Assembly: GCA_964638675.1 (NCBI GenBank)
Contig: CAZXAU010000006.1
Span: forward strand, 81,661 to 145,660
DNA length: 64,000 nt
Direction of reading: 5' to 3'
Source: SIG714 sp964638675
Lineage (GTDB): Bacteria > Bacillota > Clostridia > Oscillospirales > CAG-272
Positions 25,866 to 33,911 of this stretch are shown piece after piece. The translations under genes and the position numbers were made by a program. The notes below the pieces were generated by a model, which saw only the letters and a list, made by a program, of their open reading frames with translations, ran no database searches and was not told where the DNA came from. Position 1 is the first letter of the stretch. The number at the start of each line of letters is the position of its first letter.

Positions 25866-27983
25866 TTATTTTATATCGGCAGTGCCGAGCGAGTAGGCTC
25901 TCTCCGGCAGCTCGATCTCACCGTTTCGTTCATCCTTCATGACGTTGCATGTTGCATACATAAGACCCAATAACAGAAATATATATGCAGTATCGATGAT
26001 ATTGGCAAAAGGATAGACAAACAATCCGAGAATCAGTATTTCGACTAGCGTCAATAAGCCCGAAAATGCAACAATTCTCAATTTCACATTCGATTTTTTT
26101 GATTTGCCCCAGACATAATAATCAGATATCAGAAGCAAAACAACAAACAAAAATGTGAGCAACGAGAGAATTCCTGTTCTTGAAATGGTGCCGAAATACA
26201 ATCCACTGCCTTCTGCAATCGCCGAAATGCTGTCAGGAAGATTCTTTTCAAGCAATATGACTATCCTTTCAACAGAAAGACCTTTTATGTCTATTATACT
26301 TGACATGGCGATTTTGCATGAAGAAACGATATTGGCAAAGTGCGATGTAAAGTATTCCGATGTAAATCCGCAAAAAGAGATGATAGTCTCAAAAACATCG
26401 GGAATAAATATGATCATGAGTGCAATGAGTGCACCGGGTATGAGCAATCCGTAAATGATATTCTTAAGGTTTTTCCGCACGCTCAGGAAAAGACATACTG
26501 CAAAAAAGCATACTATCAATAAAGGCGATCTCGACAACAGAACCGAGATTGCAGTAATAAGTGTAAATATCCTGTCGCTTGGCTTGATATTTTCGCTGTT
26601 CCTTGACAGTAAACCCGAAACCGTGAAAAACGCTCCGAAAAGGATATACATTTTTTTGCTCTCATCAAGATAAAAATTCTGAGGAATAAAATCCGAAATA
26701 TATCCTGCGATCTCAAACGGTATCAACTCATTCAATATTGTTTTCAGCGAAGAAAGAATCAGTACAATTGACAGCATTACCGATGAAAAGCGTATTGTTT
26801 TGACGCATCTGTATACCCACTCGCTATTTTTTATAAGCATAGAGATCAGAATAAAGCAGGAGATGGCAAACAGATACATGAAGCCCTGTGCAAAAATTTT
26901 TCCCGAATAAAATATTGAGGCAATAAGGAATGTCGAACCGAAAATAAATACTGTAATATCAGTAGCCGAAGGTTTAAAGCTTCTTTTACAGATAAATACC
27001 TTACAGAAGTAAGAAATGACAGTCTGTATCATAAGAATGATAAACGACTGCGTCGGAAAGATAGGCAGCACAAAAAATGCAAGCACGCATCCGCTTTCAG
27101 GTGAATGGAAGATTATAAGTAAAACAATACACCTCAGGAATAAATAAAACAATTGTAAAGGCGAAATCAATAAAGTCAGGATCCCAAAGATTATGCCACC
27201 GAGAATAAAGACAAAATGCTCGGGCTCACGTTTTTGATTACTCCTCACCGATTCTTTATTTACTCCAAGCCAGTTGAACAAGATGAATGAACATATCCTG
27301 CTGCTCTGAATTGAATCTGCAAGGCAACGTCCCCCCCTGATAAAAAGAGAAAGCGACGATATCATACTTATCAGAACAAAAACTGCATCCGTGCGGTCAA
27401 CAGAATAAAGATCCGCACCGCTGATGATGGCTTTTGCCACTATCAGAATTGCTGCTATGACCGAAAAAATAAAAATAAATGCTCCGTATGACGAAACCTT
27501 TGCAGAATACATATAATCGGCAAAAGCAACGAATGCCTTTTTTGAAAACGATTTATCTTTTGATGATGTAATCCTGAATTTGACAGGTCTTATGAATCTG
27601 TTCCGTATAGCCGAATGTTTGTCCCATGGGGACGAGAGAGAATCGTCAGCAGCTTCGATCGCTGTCTGATTAACCGATGTATCGCCGCTGTAATCGCCTG
27701 CAAGTGCTTTTTTCGAATCGTCGCTGTCAAGAGTTGCAGAATCGGATTTTTGGGATCTGTCGGCAAGCGAATTGACTGTATCAAGTATAAGTGAATCCTC
27801 GGTATAGGAATCAAAACATCCGAAAAATCTTGTGATCTTGCTGAAAAGACTATCGCTTTTCTTAGATTCCCTGATTTTTTTTTCAGCTCTATCATCTTTT
27901 TTTTCTTTTGTTTTTTTAGAGTTTATCTTTTTCACGGATATTTTTTCCTTTCGCAGATTTTTTATTTGACCTACAAGGGACAA
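25866..27983 (-). CDS. O-antigen-ligase/Wzy-like polytopic membrane protein
   Basis: 705 residues: a charged, disordered N-terminus of about 125 residues (KKINSKKTKEKKDDRAEKK) and then 12 or so hydrophobic segments. The alternation of helices with one larger loop (TSEYFTSHFANIVSSCKIAM... VERIVILLEKNLPDSISAIAEGSG) followed by YFGTISRTGILSLLTFL resembles the Wzy_C/O-antigen ligase layout, but no invariant motif proves it. It starts 21 bases after trmD and precedes two DUF4330 genes. Confidence 0.6.
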   Translation of the reverse strand: MSLVGQIKNLRKEKISVKKINSKKTKEKKDDRAEKKIRESKKSDSLFSKITRFFGCFDSYTEDSLILDTVNSLADRSQKSDSATLDSDDSKKALAGDYSGDTSVNQTAIEAADDSLSSPWDKHSAIRNRFIRPVKFRITSSKDKSFSKKAFVAFADYMYSAKVSSYGAFIFIFSVIAAILIVAKAIISGADLYSVDRTDAVFVLISMISSLSLFIRGGRCLADSIQSSRICSFILFNWLGVNKESVRSNQKREPEHFVFILGGIIFGILTLLISPLQLFYLFLRCIVLLIIFHSPESGCVLAFFVLPIFPTQSFIILMIQTVISYFCKVFICKRSFKPSATDITVFIFGSTFLIASIFYSGKIFAQGFMYLFAISCFILISMLIKNSEWVYRCVKTIRFSSVMLSIVLILSSLKTILNELIPFEIAGYISDFIPQNFYLDESKKMYILFGAFFTVSGLLSRNSENIKPSDRIFTLITAISVLLSRSPLLIVCFFAVCLFLSVRKNLKNIIYGLLIPGALIALMIIFIPDVFETIISFCGFTSEYFTSHFANIVSSCKIAMSSIIDIKGLSVERIVILLEKNLPDSISAIAEGSGLYFGTISRTGILSLLTFLFVVLLLISDYYVWGKSKKSNVKLRIVAFSGLLTLVEILILGLFVYPFANIIDTAYIFLLLGLMYATCNVMKDERNGEIELPERAYSLGTADIK

Positions 27984-28004
27984 AGGCGTCTGTAAAATAC
28001 AGAT

Positions 28005-28679
28005 TCAGAGCATATCGGGTCTGTTTTTCTTTGTAAGTTCAAGTGCTGATCTGAACCTGAATTCGGCAATCTCTTTATCATTTCCCCCGAGAAGAACATC
28101 TGGTACGCTGAGTCCTTTGTATTCTCTCGGCTTTGTGTACTGCGGATATTCAAGCATTCCGCAGGATATGCTTTCGATCTCATGGCACTCACTTGATGCA
28201 AGCACGCCTTCTACAGTCCTTCCCACACAATCGATCAGAATGCAGGCAGGAAGCTCTCCGCCGGTCAGAACATAATCGCCGACCGATATCTCTTCATCAC
28301 ATGTCAGCTCTATAGCACGGCGGTCTATACCTTCATAATGACCGCATATGATTATAAGACGTTCATATGAAGCAAGCTCAAGTGCTTTTTTTTGAGAGAG
28401 AACCTTTCCGGAGGGCGACATATATACAGTATGAGTCTTCATATCGCAGATATTTTTTACAGCAGTATGGCATTCGACAACCGGGGGTGCCTGTATAAGC
28501 ATTCCCATTCCGCCGCCGTACGGTGTATCATCAATATTTCGCCTTGCGTTTCCTGAATAATCACGTATATTATGTGAGAAAACACTCAGAATGCCTTTTT
28601 TTTCTGCTCTTCCGATTATACTTGCAGAGCATATTGTGTCGATAAGCTCGGGAAAAAGTGTAATTACATCAAACCTCAT
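28005..28679 (-). CDS. trmD: tRNA (guanine37-N1)-methyltransferase
   Basis: Start ATG 28679 after GGGGGA; 224 residues. SPOUT trefoil-knot enzyme: MRFDVITLFPELID, DDTPYGGGMGMLI near 55, the knot YVLTGGELPACILIDCVGR near 133 and the C-terminal KKNRPDML. It methylates G37 in tRNAs to hold reading frame. It overlaps rimM by 11 bases. Confidence 0.96.
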   Translation of the reverse strand: MRFDVITLFPELIDTICSASIIGRAEKKGILSVFSHNIRDYSGNARRNIDDTPYGGGMGMLIQAPPVVECHTAVKNICDMKTHTVYMSPSGKVLSQKKALELASYERLIIICGHYEGIDRRAIELTCDEEISVGDYVLTGGELPACILIDCVGRTVEGVLASSECHEIESISCGMLEYPQYTKPREYKGLSVPDVLLGGNDKEIAEFRFRSALELTKKNRPDML

Positions 28680-29187
28680 CAAACATTCCCCCGATAGGTC
28701 TTAAAAACAACCCCTTTTCAGGATCGACCGAAATAACAAATTCCTTGACATCGGGTATGTATACTTCCCTTCCGTCATCGCATTTTACAAGATATAATCC
28801 GGTTGCCGCTCCCTCAATATAATCGGAAACACTTCCGTATCTTATGCCACTGTCCGCATCAAAAACATCGATTCCTATAAGATCAGCAATAAAATAGCTT
28901 CCCTCTTCAAGCGGAATATCATCACGAAGTGCATATATCAAACGGTTCTTCAAAATGAGTGCCGAATCTATATCGTCAATTTCCTCAATGTGAGCCAGCA
29001 CAAACTGCTTGAAGCGTACAGACTTTATGATCCTCAGCTCCCTCATTCCGCCGTTCATCTCGCAGTATACCTTTTTTAAATTCAGAAAAACCGATATATC
29101 ATCGCAACGGTGTTCAATTTTTATATCACCCTTTATGCCGTGGGTGTTGATAATCATTCCGCATTCTATATATTTTTTATTATCCAT
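28669..29187 (-). CDS. rimM: 16S rRNA processing protein RimM
   Basis: Start ATG 29187, 9 bases after GGAG (an in-frame ATG at 29196 directly touches the GGAG and is unlikely). 172 residues: N-terminal barrel with ECGMIINTHGIKGDIKIEH and a C-terminal PRC-barrel (SYFIADLIGIDVFDADSGIRYGSVSDY, IPDVKEFVISVDPEKGLFLRPIGGMF). It assists 30S head assembly. First gene of the rimM-trmD-membrane-protein operon. Confidence 0.94.
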   Translation of the reverse strand: MDNKKYIECGMIINTHGIKGDIKIEHRCDDISVFLNLKKVYCEMNGGMRELRIIKSVRFKQFVLAHIEEIDDIDSALILKNRLIYALRDDIPLEEGSYFIADLIGIDVFDADSGIRYGSVSDYIEGAATGLYLVKCDDGREVYIPDVKEFVISVDPEKGLFLRPIGGMFDEV

Positions 29188-29206
29188 TTTAATCATCTCC
29201 GCTTAC

Positions 29207-29235
29207 AGTATATCATATTATGTTATTATTTTCAA
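29207..29235 (-). promoter_or_regulatory. Promoter of rimM-trmD
   Basis: Minus strand TTGAAA, 17-base spacer ending TGA, TATACT; only about 20 bases lie between the -10 and the start codon. Confidence 0.7.
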
Positions 29236-29263
29236 TAATAAATTTAAAAAAATCGTGAATCTA

Positions 29264-29292
29264 TTGACAAAAGTCAGTTTAAATGATAGAAT
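29264..29292 (+). promoter_or_regulatory. Promoter of fba
   Basis: TTGACA, 17 bases ending TGA, TAGAAT. Confidence 0.8.
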
Positions 29293-29335
29293 AGCTCAAA
29301 AAGAATTATTTTTTTCTTAAAGGAGATATTTTATC

Positions 29336-30295
29336 ATGCCACTTGTAACAACAAAAGAAATGTTTAAAAAGGCATACGACGGCGGATACGCTGTAGGTGC
29401 ATTCAATGTAAACAACATGGAAATCGTTCAGGGTATAACCGAAGCTTGTAAGGAAGTCAACGCTCCCGTAATTCTTCAGGTTTCAAAGGGTGCACGTGCT
29501 TATGCAAATCACACATACCTTGTCAAGCTCGTTGAGGCTGCTGTTATCGAAACAGGACTTCCGATCGCTCTTCACCTTGACCACGGTGACAGTTTCGAAA
29601 CCTGCAAATCCTGCATTGACGGCGGATTCACATCGGTTATGATCGACGGTTCGTCACATTCATTTGAAGACAATATAGCACTCACAAAGAAGGTCGTTGA
29701 ATATGCGCACGCTCACGGCGTTGTTGTTGAAGGTGAGCTTGGAACGCTTGCAGGAGTTGAAGACGAAGTTTGTCACGAGGTCTCAACATATACAAGACCC
29801 GAGGAAGTTGAAGAATTCGTAACAAAGACAGGCGTTGACTCGCTCGCAATCGCTATCGGAACATCTCACGGTGCATACAAATTCAAGCCCGAACAGTGCA
29901 CAAGAAATGAAAAAGGAATTCTTGTTCCCCCGGAACTCAGATTTGACATTCTCGAAGAAGTTTCAAAGCGTCTTCCCTACTTCCCGATAGTCCTCCACGG
30001 TTCTTCATCTGTTCCTCAGGAATATGTAAAGATGGTTAACGAGAACGGCGGAAAGATGCCCGATGCAGTTGGTATTCCCGAAGAACAGCTCCGTAAAGCA
30101 GCTACACTTTCTGTATGTAAGATCAATATCGACTCTGACCTTCGTCTTGCAATGACAGGAACTATCAGACAGTTCTTCTGCGAACACCCCGACAAGTTCG
30201 ACCCCAGAGAATACCTCAAGCCCGCAAGAGCAAACATCAAAGAGCTTGTTAAGCATAAGCTTATCGATGTCCTCGGATGTGCAGGCAAAGCGTAA
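29336..30295 (+). CDS. fba: Class II fructose-1,6-bisphosphate aldolase
   Basis: 319 residues; zinc-dependent cleavage of fructose-1,6-bisphosphate in glycolysis. Catalytic Asp and zinc His are in ALHLDHGDSFETC near 80-92, the zinc Glu in VVEGELGTLAGVEDE near 130, zinc His residues in GTSHGAYKF near 180 and LHGSSSVP near 222, and the phosphate-binding NIDSDLRLAMT near 264. Strong GGAG ribosome site. Codon use is strongly biased, as expected for a highly expressed gene. Confidence 0.97.
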   Translation: MPLVTTKEMFKKAYDGGYAVGAFNVNNMEIVQGITEACKEVNAPVILQVSKGARAYANHTYLVKLVEAAVIETGLPIALHLDHGDSFETCKSCIDGGFTSVMIDGSSHSFEDNIALTKKVVEYAHAHGVVVEGELGTLAGVEDEVCHEVSTYTRPEEVEEFVTKTGVDSLAIAIGTSHGAYKFKPEQCTRNEKGILVPPELRFDILEEVSKRLPYFPIVLHGSSSVPQEYVKMVNENGGKMPDAVGIPEEQLRKAATLSVCKINIDSDLRLAMTGTIRQFFCEHPDKFDPREYLKPARANIKELVKHKLIDVLGCAGKA

Positions 30296-30330
30296 TTCAG
30301 AATATACAGAACATCGTATAATATAATAAA

Positions 30331-30366
30331 AACAGAGCAGGATCTCTATTCCTGCTCTTGTTTTTT
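30331..30366 (+). terminator. Intrinsic terminator of fba
   Basis: GAGCAGGA/TCCTGCTC with a 7-base loop followed by TTGTTTTTT. Confidence 0.92.
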
Positions 30367-30401
30367 AGGTGTATTTTTCCGGAATAATGAAAGCAGATCC
30401 G

Positions 30402-30448
30402 AAAAATAAAAAATCCGAAGCTCCTTGAATTGCAAAGTTCCTTCGGAT
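30402..30448 (-). terminator. Intrinsic terminator of rpsT
   Basis: Minus strand ATCCGAAG/CTTCGGAT with a 20-base inner region, followed by TTTTTTATTTTTC. Confidence 0.8.
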
Positions 30449-30487
30449 ATTTATTATGCCAAGGAATCCCCGGCATGTAATGCGTAA

Positions 30488-30751
30488 TTACGCTTTTGCG
30501 TTAAGCATTTTCGTAAAACGGCTCTTTTTTCTTGCTGCTGTATTCTTGTGAATAATATTCTTAGCAACAGCCTTGTCAACTACCTTTACAACCTCACGGT
30601 AGAGCTTCTGAGCGGTCTCAAGATCTCCTGTTGCGACTGCTGTTTCATACTTCTTAACGATAGTCTTGAAAGCCGATTTGAACATTTTGTTCTGAAGAGT
30701 TTTCTTTTCAGTAACGATTACTCTTTTCTTTGCAGATTTGATATTCGGCAC
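30488..30751 (-). CDS. rpsT: 30S ribosomal protein bS20
   Basis: GTG start at 30751 (MPNIKSAKKRVIVTEKK) after AAGGAGGTGAAAAGA; the frame extends 27 codons upstream without a ribosome site. 87 residues, helical, very basic, ending KKSRFTKMLNAKA. Monocistronic with its own promoter and terminator. Confidence 0.96.
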   Translation of the reverse strand: MPNIKSAKKRVIVTEKKTLQNKMFKSAFKTIVKKYETAVATGDLETAQKLYREVVKVVDKAVAKNIIHKNTAARKKSRFTKMLNAKA

Positions 30752-30791
30752 TCTTTTCACCTCCTTACACAAAATACAATCATACTCAAGT

Positions 30792-30820
30792 ATAATATCA
30801 CGGATTGCGCAAAATTGCAA
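30792..30820 (-). promoter_or_regulatory. Promoter of rpsT
   Basis: Minus strand TTGCAA, 17 bases ending TGA, TATTAT. Confidence 0.65.
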
Positions 30821-30871
30821 TAGCTTTTTCAAAAAAATTTTTGATTCCGGAAAACTTTTTTTATTATGTTA

Positions 30872-30900
30872 TTGACATAGAGTGAAAAGTGTTATAAAAT
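30872..30900 (+). promoter_or_regulatory. Promoter of the DnaQ-like exonuclease gene
   Basis: TTGACA, 17 bases, TAAAAT, 31 bases before the ATG. Confidence 0.75.
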
Positions 30901-30931
30901 AGAGCTAATGAAAAAATGGAGTTAAAATGAA

Positions 30932-32089
30932 ATGAAGTATATATTCTTTGATATAGAGTGTGCAAACTGCTTCGGAGGAAACGGCAAAATATGCTCCTTC
31001 GGTTATGTGATCACAGATAGGTTTTTCAATGTGCTTGAAAAGGAGGATATAGTAATCAACCCCAAAGCACCGTTCATGCTCGGAAGAAAAGGCAGAGATA
31101 TCATAAAACTTGCCTATTCAAGAGAAGAATTTAAAAATGCACCTGATTTTCAGAAATTTTACAGAAGAATCAAATCTATTTTAACAAGCAAGGATGCAAT
31201 TGTCTTCGGTTATGCAAGCGAAAATGATGAAAATTTCATCAGAAGTGAATGCGAAAGATACATACTTCCCTGCATTAACTTCAGATCATACGACGTTCAG
31301 AAGCTTCTGCGGCTCGAATTCCGTATGAAAAATTCGATATCACTTTCAAGTGCAGAATCACTTTTGGGAGTCTATAACCGTCAGGAATTGCACAAAAGCG
31401 ATGACGACTCGCTGATGACAGCAGAGGTACTGAGGAATCTGTGTATTAAATTCCAAACCAATCCAGAGGCACTTATTCAAAAATATCCTCAAAGTGAGAC
31501 AGAGTTGCGTGAATATGACGTTATAATCAAAAAGCTTGAAGGAAAGTATCTGAGGGAATATAAACTCGGTGACCACAGCAACAACGCAGAATACGGAAGC
31601 GATAACTATCTGTGCGTCAGAAGATTTATATATAATGTCACCCCTTCAAACAGTTCCCTTCTTGAAAGCTTTCTTAAAAAGAAGGTTCTCATATATCCCG
31701 GATATATTTATAAAAACTACCGTGAAACGGTCAAGCTTATTCAGCTTATTGCAAACAGAGGCGGACAGGTCACCGAAAGGCTTCACGAATGCGATTTCTT
31801 CCTCTACCTTGTAGACTATGATGAATTCGGTAATAAAAATATAAGACCAAATGAAATCGTGGATATGCAAAACCAGTACAAAAAGGTTGTTTTTCTGTCG
31901 GTTGATGAATTTGTCGAGATGCTCGGCATGTCTTATCCCGAATTCATGAAGCTTACAGCACCTGACATTTCCTATCTTATTGACGATAAATACGAAGTAC
32001 ATATATCAAAACACCGTCGGCCGTTTAAAAAGAGAAAAACAAGAAGCAAGTCAAAAAGAAAAGCTTCTAAGCAGACAAAGGACAGCTGA
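30932..32089 (+). CDS. DnaQ-like 3'-5' exonuclease with possible BRCT-like C-terminus
   Basis: 385 residues. Exonuclease fold at 1-175: FFDIECANC (motif I Asp/Glu), IVFGYASENDENFI near 91 (motif II region) and HKSDDDSLMTAE near 155 (motif III). A second domain from about 235 (VLIYPGYIYKNYRETVKLIQLIANRGGQ, then KKVVFLSVDEFVEMLG) has the hydrophobic pattern of a BRCT domain. The last 40 residues are Lys/Arg/Ser-rich, suiting nucleic-acid binding. Role unknown: repair or RNA turnover are both possible. Monocistronic. Confidence 0.75.
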   Translation: MKYIFFDIECANCFGGNGKICSFGYVITDRFFNVLEKEDIVINPKAPFMLGRKGRDIIKLAYSREEFKNAPDFQKFYRRIKSILTSKDAIVFGYASENDENFIRSECERYILPCINFRSYDVQKLLRLEFRMKNSISLSSAESLLGVYNRQELHKSDDDSLMTAEVLRNLCIKFQTNPEALIQKYPQSETELREYDVIIKKLEGKYLREYKLGDHSNNAEYGSDNYLCVRRFIYNVTPSNSSLLESFLKKKVLIYPGYIYKNYRETVKLIQLIANRGGQVTERLHECDFFLYLVDYDEFGNKNIRPNEIVDMQNQYKKVVFLSVDEFVEMLGMSYPEFMKLTAPDISYLIDDKYEVHISKHRRPFKKRKTRSKSKRKASKQTKDS

Positions 32090-32146
32090 GCTTGTGCCAA
32101 TCGCTATATTGAAAACTGTATATTGAGTAAGGAACAAAACTAAATC

Positions 32147-32200
32147 AAAAGAATCCCGATTCCACGCATTATTGCGAGGATACGGGATTCTTTATTTTTT
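32147..32200. terminator. Intrinsic terminator, convergent genes
   Basis: AAAAGAATCCCG/CGGGATTCTTT with a long inner loop, T-run after and A-run before; ends the exonuclease gene and could end the convergent 32307 gene. Confidence 0.8.
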
Positions 32201-32306
32201 ATGACCTGACAGAATTTTTATAACCGAAAGTACAAACGTCAAGAACAAAGACAAACGATCTGCAATAAACTCTCGTATGTATAATTATGTATAATTCAGA
32301 AAGATC

Positions 32307-33428
32307 TTATTTATTTTTTCGTTTTGACGATGCGCCGATAACCAATGCCGCCAGGGCAACAGCGAGAAGCGCAATAGCTGCGATAAGTATGATCGGATGA
32401 TTATCGTTGGATTTCTGAACGTCAGTTTCAACCGGCACAGTATTAATCGCAGTCGGTTGATTGTTGTCAGTATCGACACCAACAGATGTATCGGTAGGTT
32501 GTGTATCATCGGTATTTACCGGCTCATCAACCTTTACCCAACTGAAATCATTCTTCCAACCTGTCTTTGCGAAAAAGTTTTCTGAATTTACATCATATCT
32601 GTCAATAATCTCAGCAGGCCAGGCATCAGAAAAGTCACACCACACGTAACCCTTTACAATGTCCTTTGCAGAAAACAGCATTCTAGGCAGGTCATCTGCC
32701 GGGAACAAGTAATCGCCTTTATTTATAGTTTCATGATAGAAGTATATATAATCACCTTTGTCTGTTTTAAAATAAACAGAATATCCAAATAGTTCAGGAG
32801 TAGTCAAAGACTCTATTACATAAACATCACTTACCTCGATTTCGCTGTCAATGCACTTTATGATACTGTCGTTTGAAGCGGCAGATATTACCTTTTCGGG
32901 TATATATTCATTCTTACCGATCAACTCATTTACATAATTCTCATATGTTGAACTACCATTAGTTGATTCATACAATGACCCATCGGTAAAATTCAAATCA
33001 AATGTTTTCGTCTCAAAACGTCCATTTGATGAATAGGCAATAATAAATTTTTGCCGATTTATTTTCCATTCGTCTCCTTCATAATAACCTTTAGATTCGT
33101 CATTATTCATCAAATCAGGAAGATCATCATAAGACCCGTATATTGATTCAACACCGTCGAACATAGATATAAACTCGTCAATAGATACTACTGTTAAGTC
33201 ATGTACAAACCCACGGTATATCGTCAAATATTTGGTATCTTTATCGACCTTTATTTTTTTAAAAGGGCCGATCTTCTCAAGAGTTTCTTCGCTCAAATAA
33301 AATGAATCGTCTTTTTTTACTGTATCTTTTGTACCTTCCCCCGACTCATCAGCAACAAGAGGCAACGAAAACGTCAATATTGTCGAAATTATCAGCAGAA
33401 TGCAAACTGCAAATTTTATTTTTTTCAT
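32307..33428 (-). CDS. Membrane-anchored surface protein, paralogue A
   Basis: 373 residues, family not recognised. Signal peptide (residues 1-27), extracellular domain with FYLSEETLEKIGPFKKI, DTKYLTIYRGFV, ESLTTPELFGYSVYFKT and GWKNDFSWVKVDEPVN, then a Thr/Asp/Asn-rich linker of about 45 residues, one transmembrane helix and a basic tail KRKNK. No LPxTG sortase signal. It is a clear duplicate of the 33912-35063 gene; the stretch around 32520-32630 is nearly identical at DNA level. Driven by a promoter and leader that are duplicated at 38.4 kb. Confidence 0.75.
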   Translation of the reverse strand: MKKIKFAVCILLIISTILTFSLPLVADESGEGTKDTVKKDDSFYLSEETLEKIGPFKKIKVDKDTKYLTIYRGFVHDLTVVSIDEFISMFDGVESIYGSYDDLPDLMNNDESKGYYEGDEWKINRQKFIIAYSSNGRFETKTFDLNFTDGSLYESTNGSSTYENYVNELIGKNEYIPEKVISAASNDSIIKCIDSEIEVSDVYVIESLTTPELFGYSVYFKTDKGDYIYFYHETINKGDYLFPADDLPRMLFSAKDIVKGYVWCDFSDAWPAEIIDRYDVNSENFFAKTGWKNDFSWVKVDEPVNTDDTQPTDTSVGVDTDNNQPTAINTVPVETDVQKSNDNHPIILIAAIALLAVALAALVIGASSKRKNK

Positions 33429-33518
33429 ATAAACACCTCAAATGATTATTTTAGTTAGTAAATAAAGTAGCAGGTTAACCTCCTGGAAATGCTGAATCTT
33501 GCGTACAGAAACCGATTT

Positions 33519-33653
33519 TCAGATGTTCGGGAAAGAAGCAAACGAATCACACACTGTCTTATTAAAAAAACAATAAATGAAAACATGTTCCCGTGAACGC
33601 AAAAATGCACAGTTATCCCGGATCGGATCAACTATGCTTATAAAATTCCACAT
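33519..33653 (-). CDS. Leader peptide, copy 1 (MWNFISIVDP...)
   Basis: 44-codon frame, ATG at 33653 preceded by a strong GGATGAGG (33659-33666). It begins MWNFISIVDPIRDNCAF. It lies between the promoter at 33684 and the paralogue A gene. The first 18 codons align with the leader peptide at 38.4 kb with one extra codon; synonymous differences occur in the codons for D, P, D and C (GAT/GAC, CCG/CCA, GAT/GAC, TGT/TGC), which argues for selection on the peptide. Downstream of the shared part it runs on longer than copy 2. No known family. Confidence 0.55.
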   Translation of the reverse strand: MWNFISIVDPIRDNCAFLRSREHVFIYCFFNKTVCDSFASFPNI

Positions 33654-33683
33654 AAGAACCTCATCCTTTCCTTTATCATTTAT

Positions 33684-33712
33684 ATAATATCACAAAACAT
33701 TATATTTGTCAA
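33684..33712 (-). promoter_or_regulatory. Promoter of leader peptide 1 and paralogue A
   Basis: Minus strand TTGACA, 17-base spacer ending TGA, TATTAT. The transcript starts near 33677 and reads the leader ORF, then paralogue A, leaving a leader of about 250 bases. Confidence 0.82.
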
Positions 33713-33773
33713 CAGATTTGGCAGAAAAACTATCATTTTTTATATAAATTGAAATATAACATCGTACTAAATC

Positions 33774-33826
33774 AAAAATCCCAAAGTCATGCCCTTTGAT
33801 ATCAGGAGACTTTGGGATCAAATTTT
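33774..33826 (-). terminator. Terminator of the protease-surface protein unit (duplicated)
   Basis: Arms AATCCCAAAGTC/GACTTTGGGAT(C) with an 18-20 base loop. The hairpin and about 40 bases beyond it (ending ATGATTACATATGAAAGC) are repeated with few changes at 38764-38850. Confidence 0.8.
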
Positions 33827-33911
33827 AAGCGTGTATTTTGATGATTACATATGAAAGCATTCTGTATACACCAATCAAAAATATTTTTGTTATATATTGT
33901 CAGAAAGCCTT

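Noticed and set aside
33519..33720. c-di-GMP riboswitch in the duplicated leaders
   Set aside because: The conserved GEMM core motifs are absent; a short ORF explains the conservation better.
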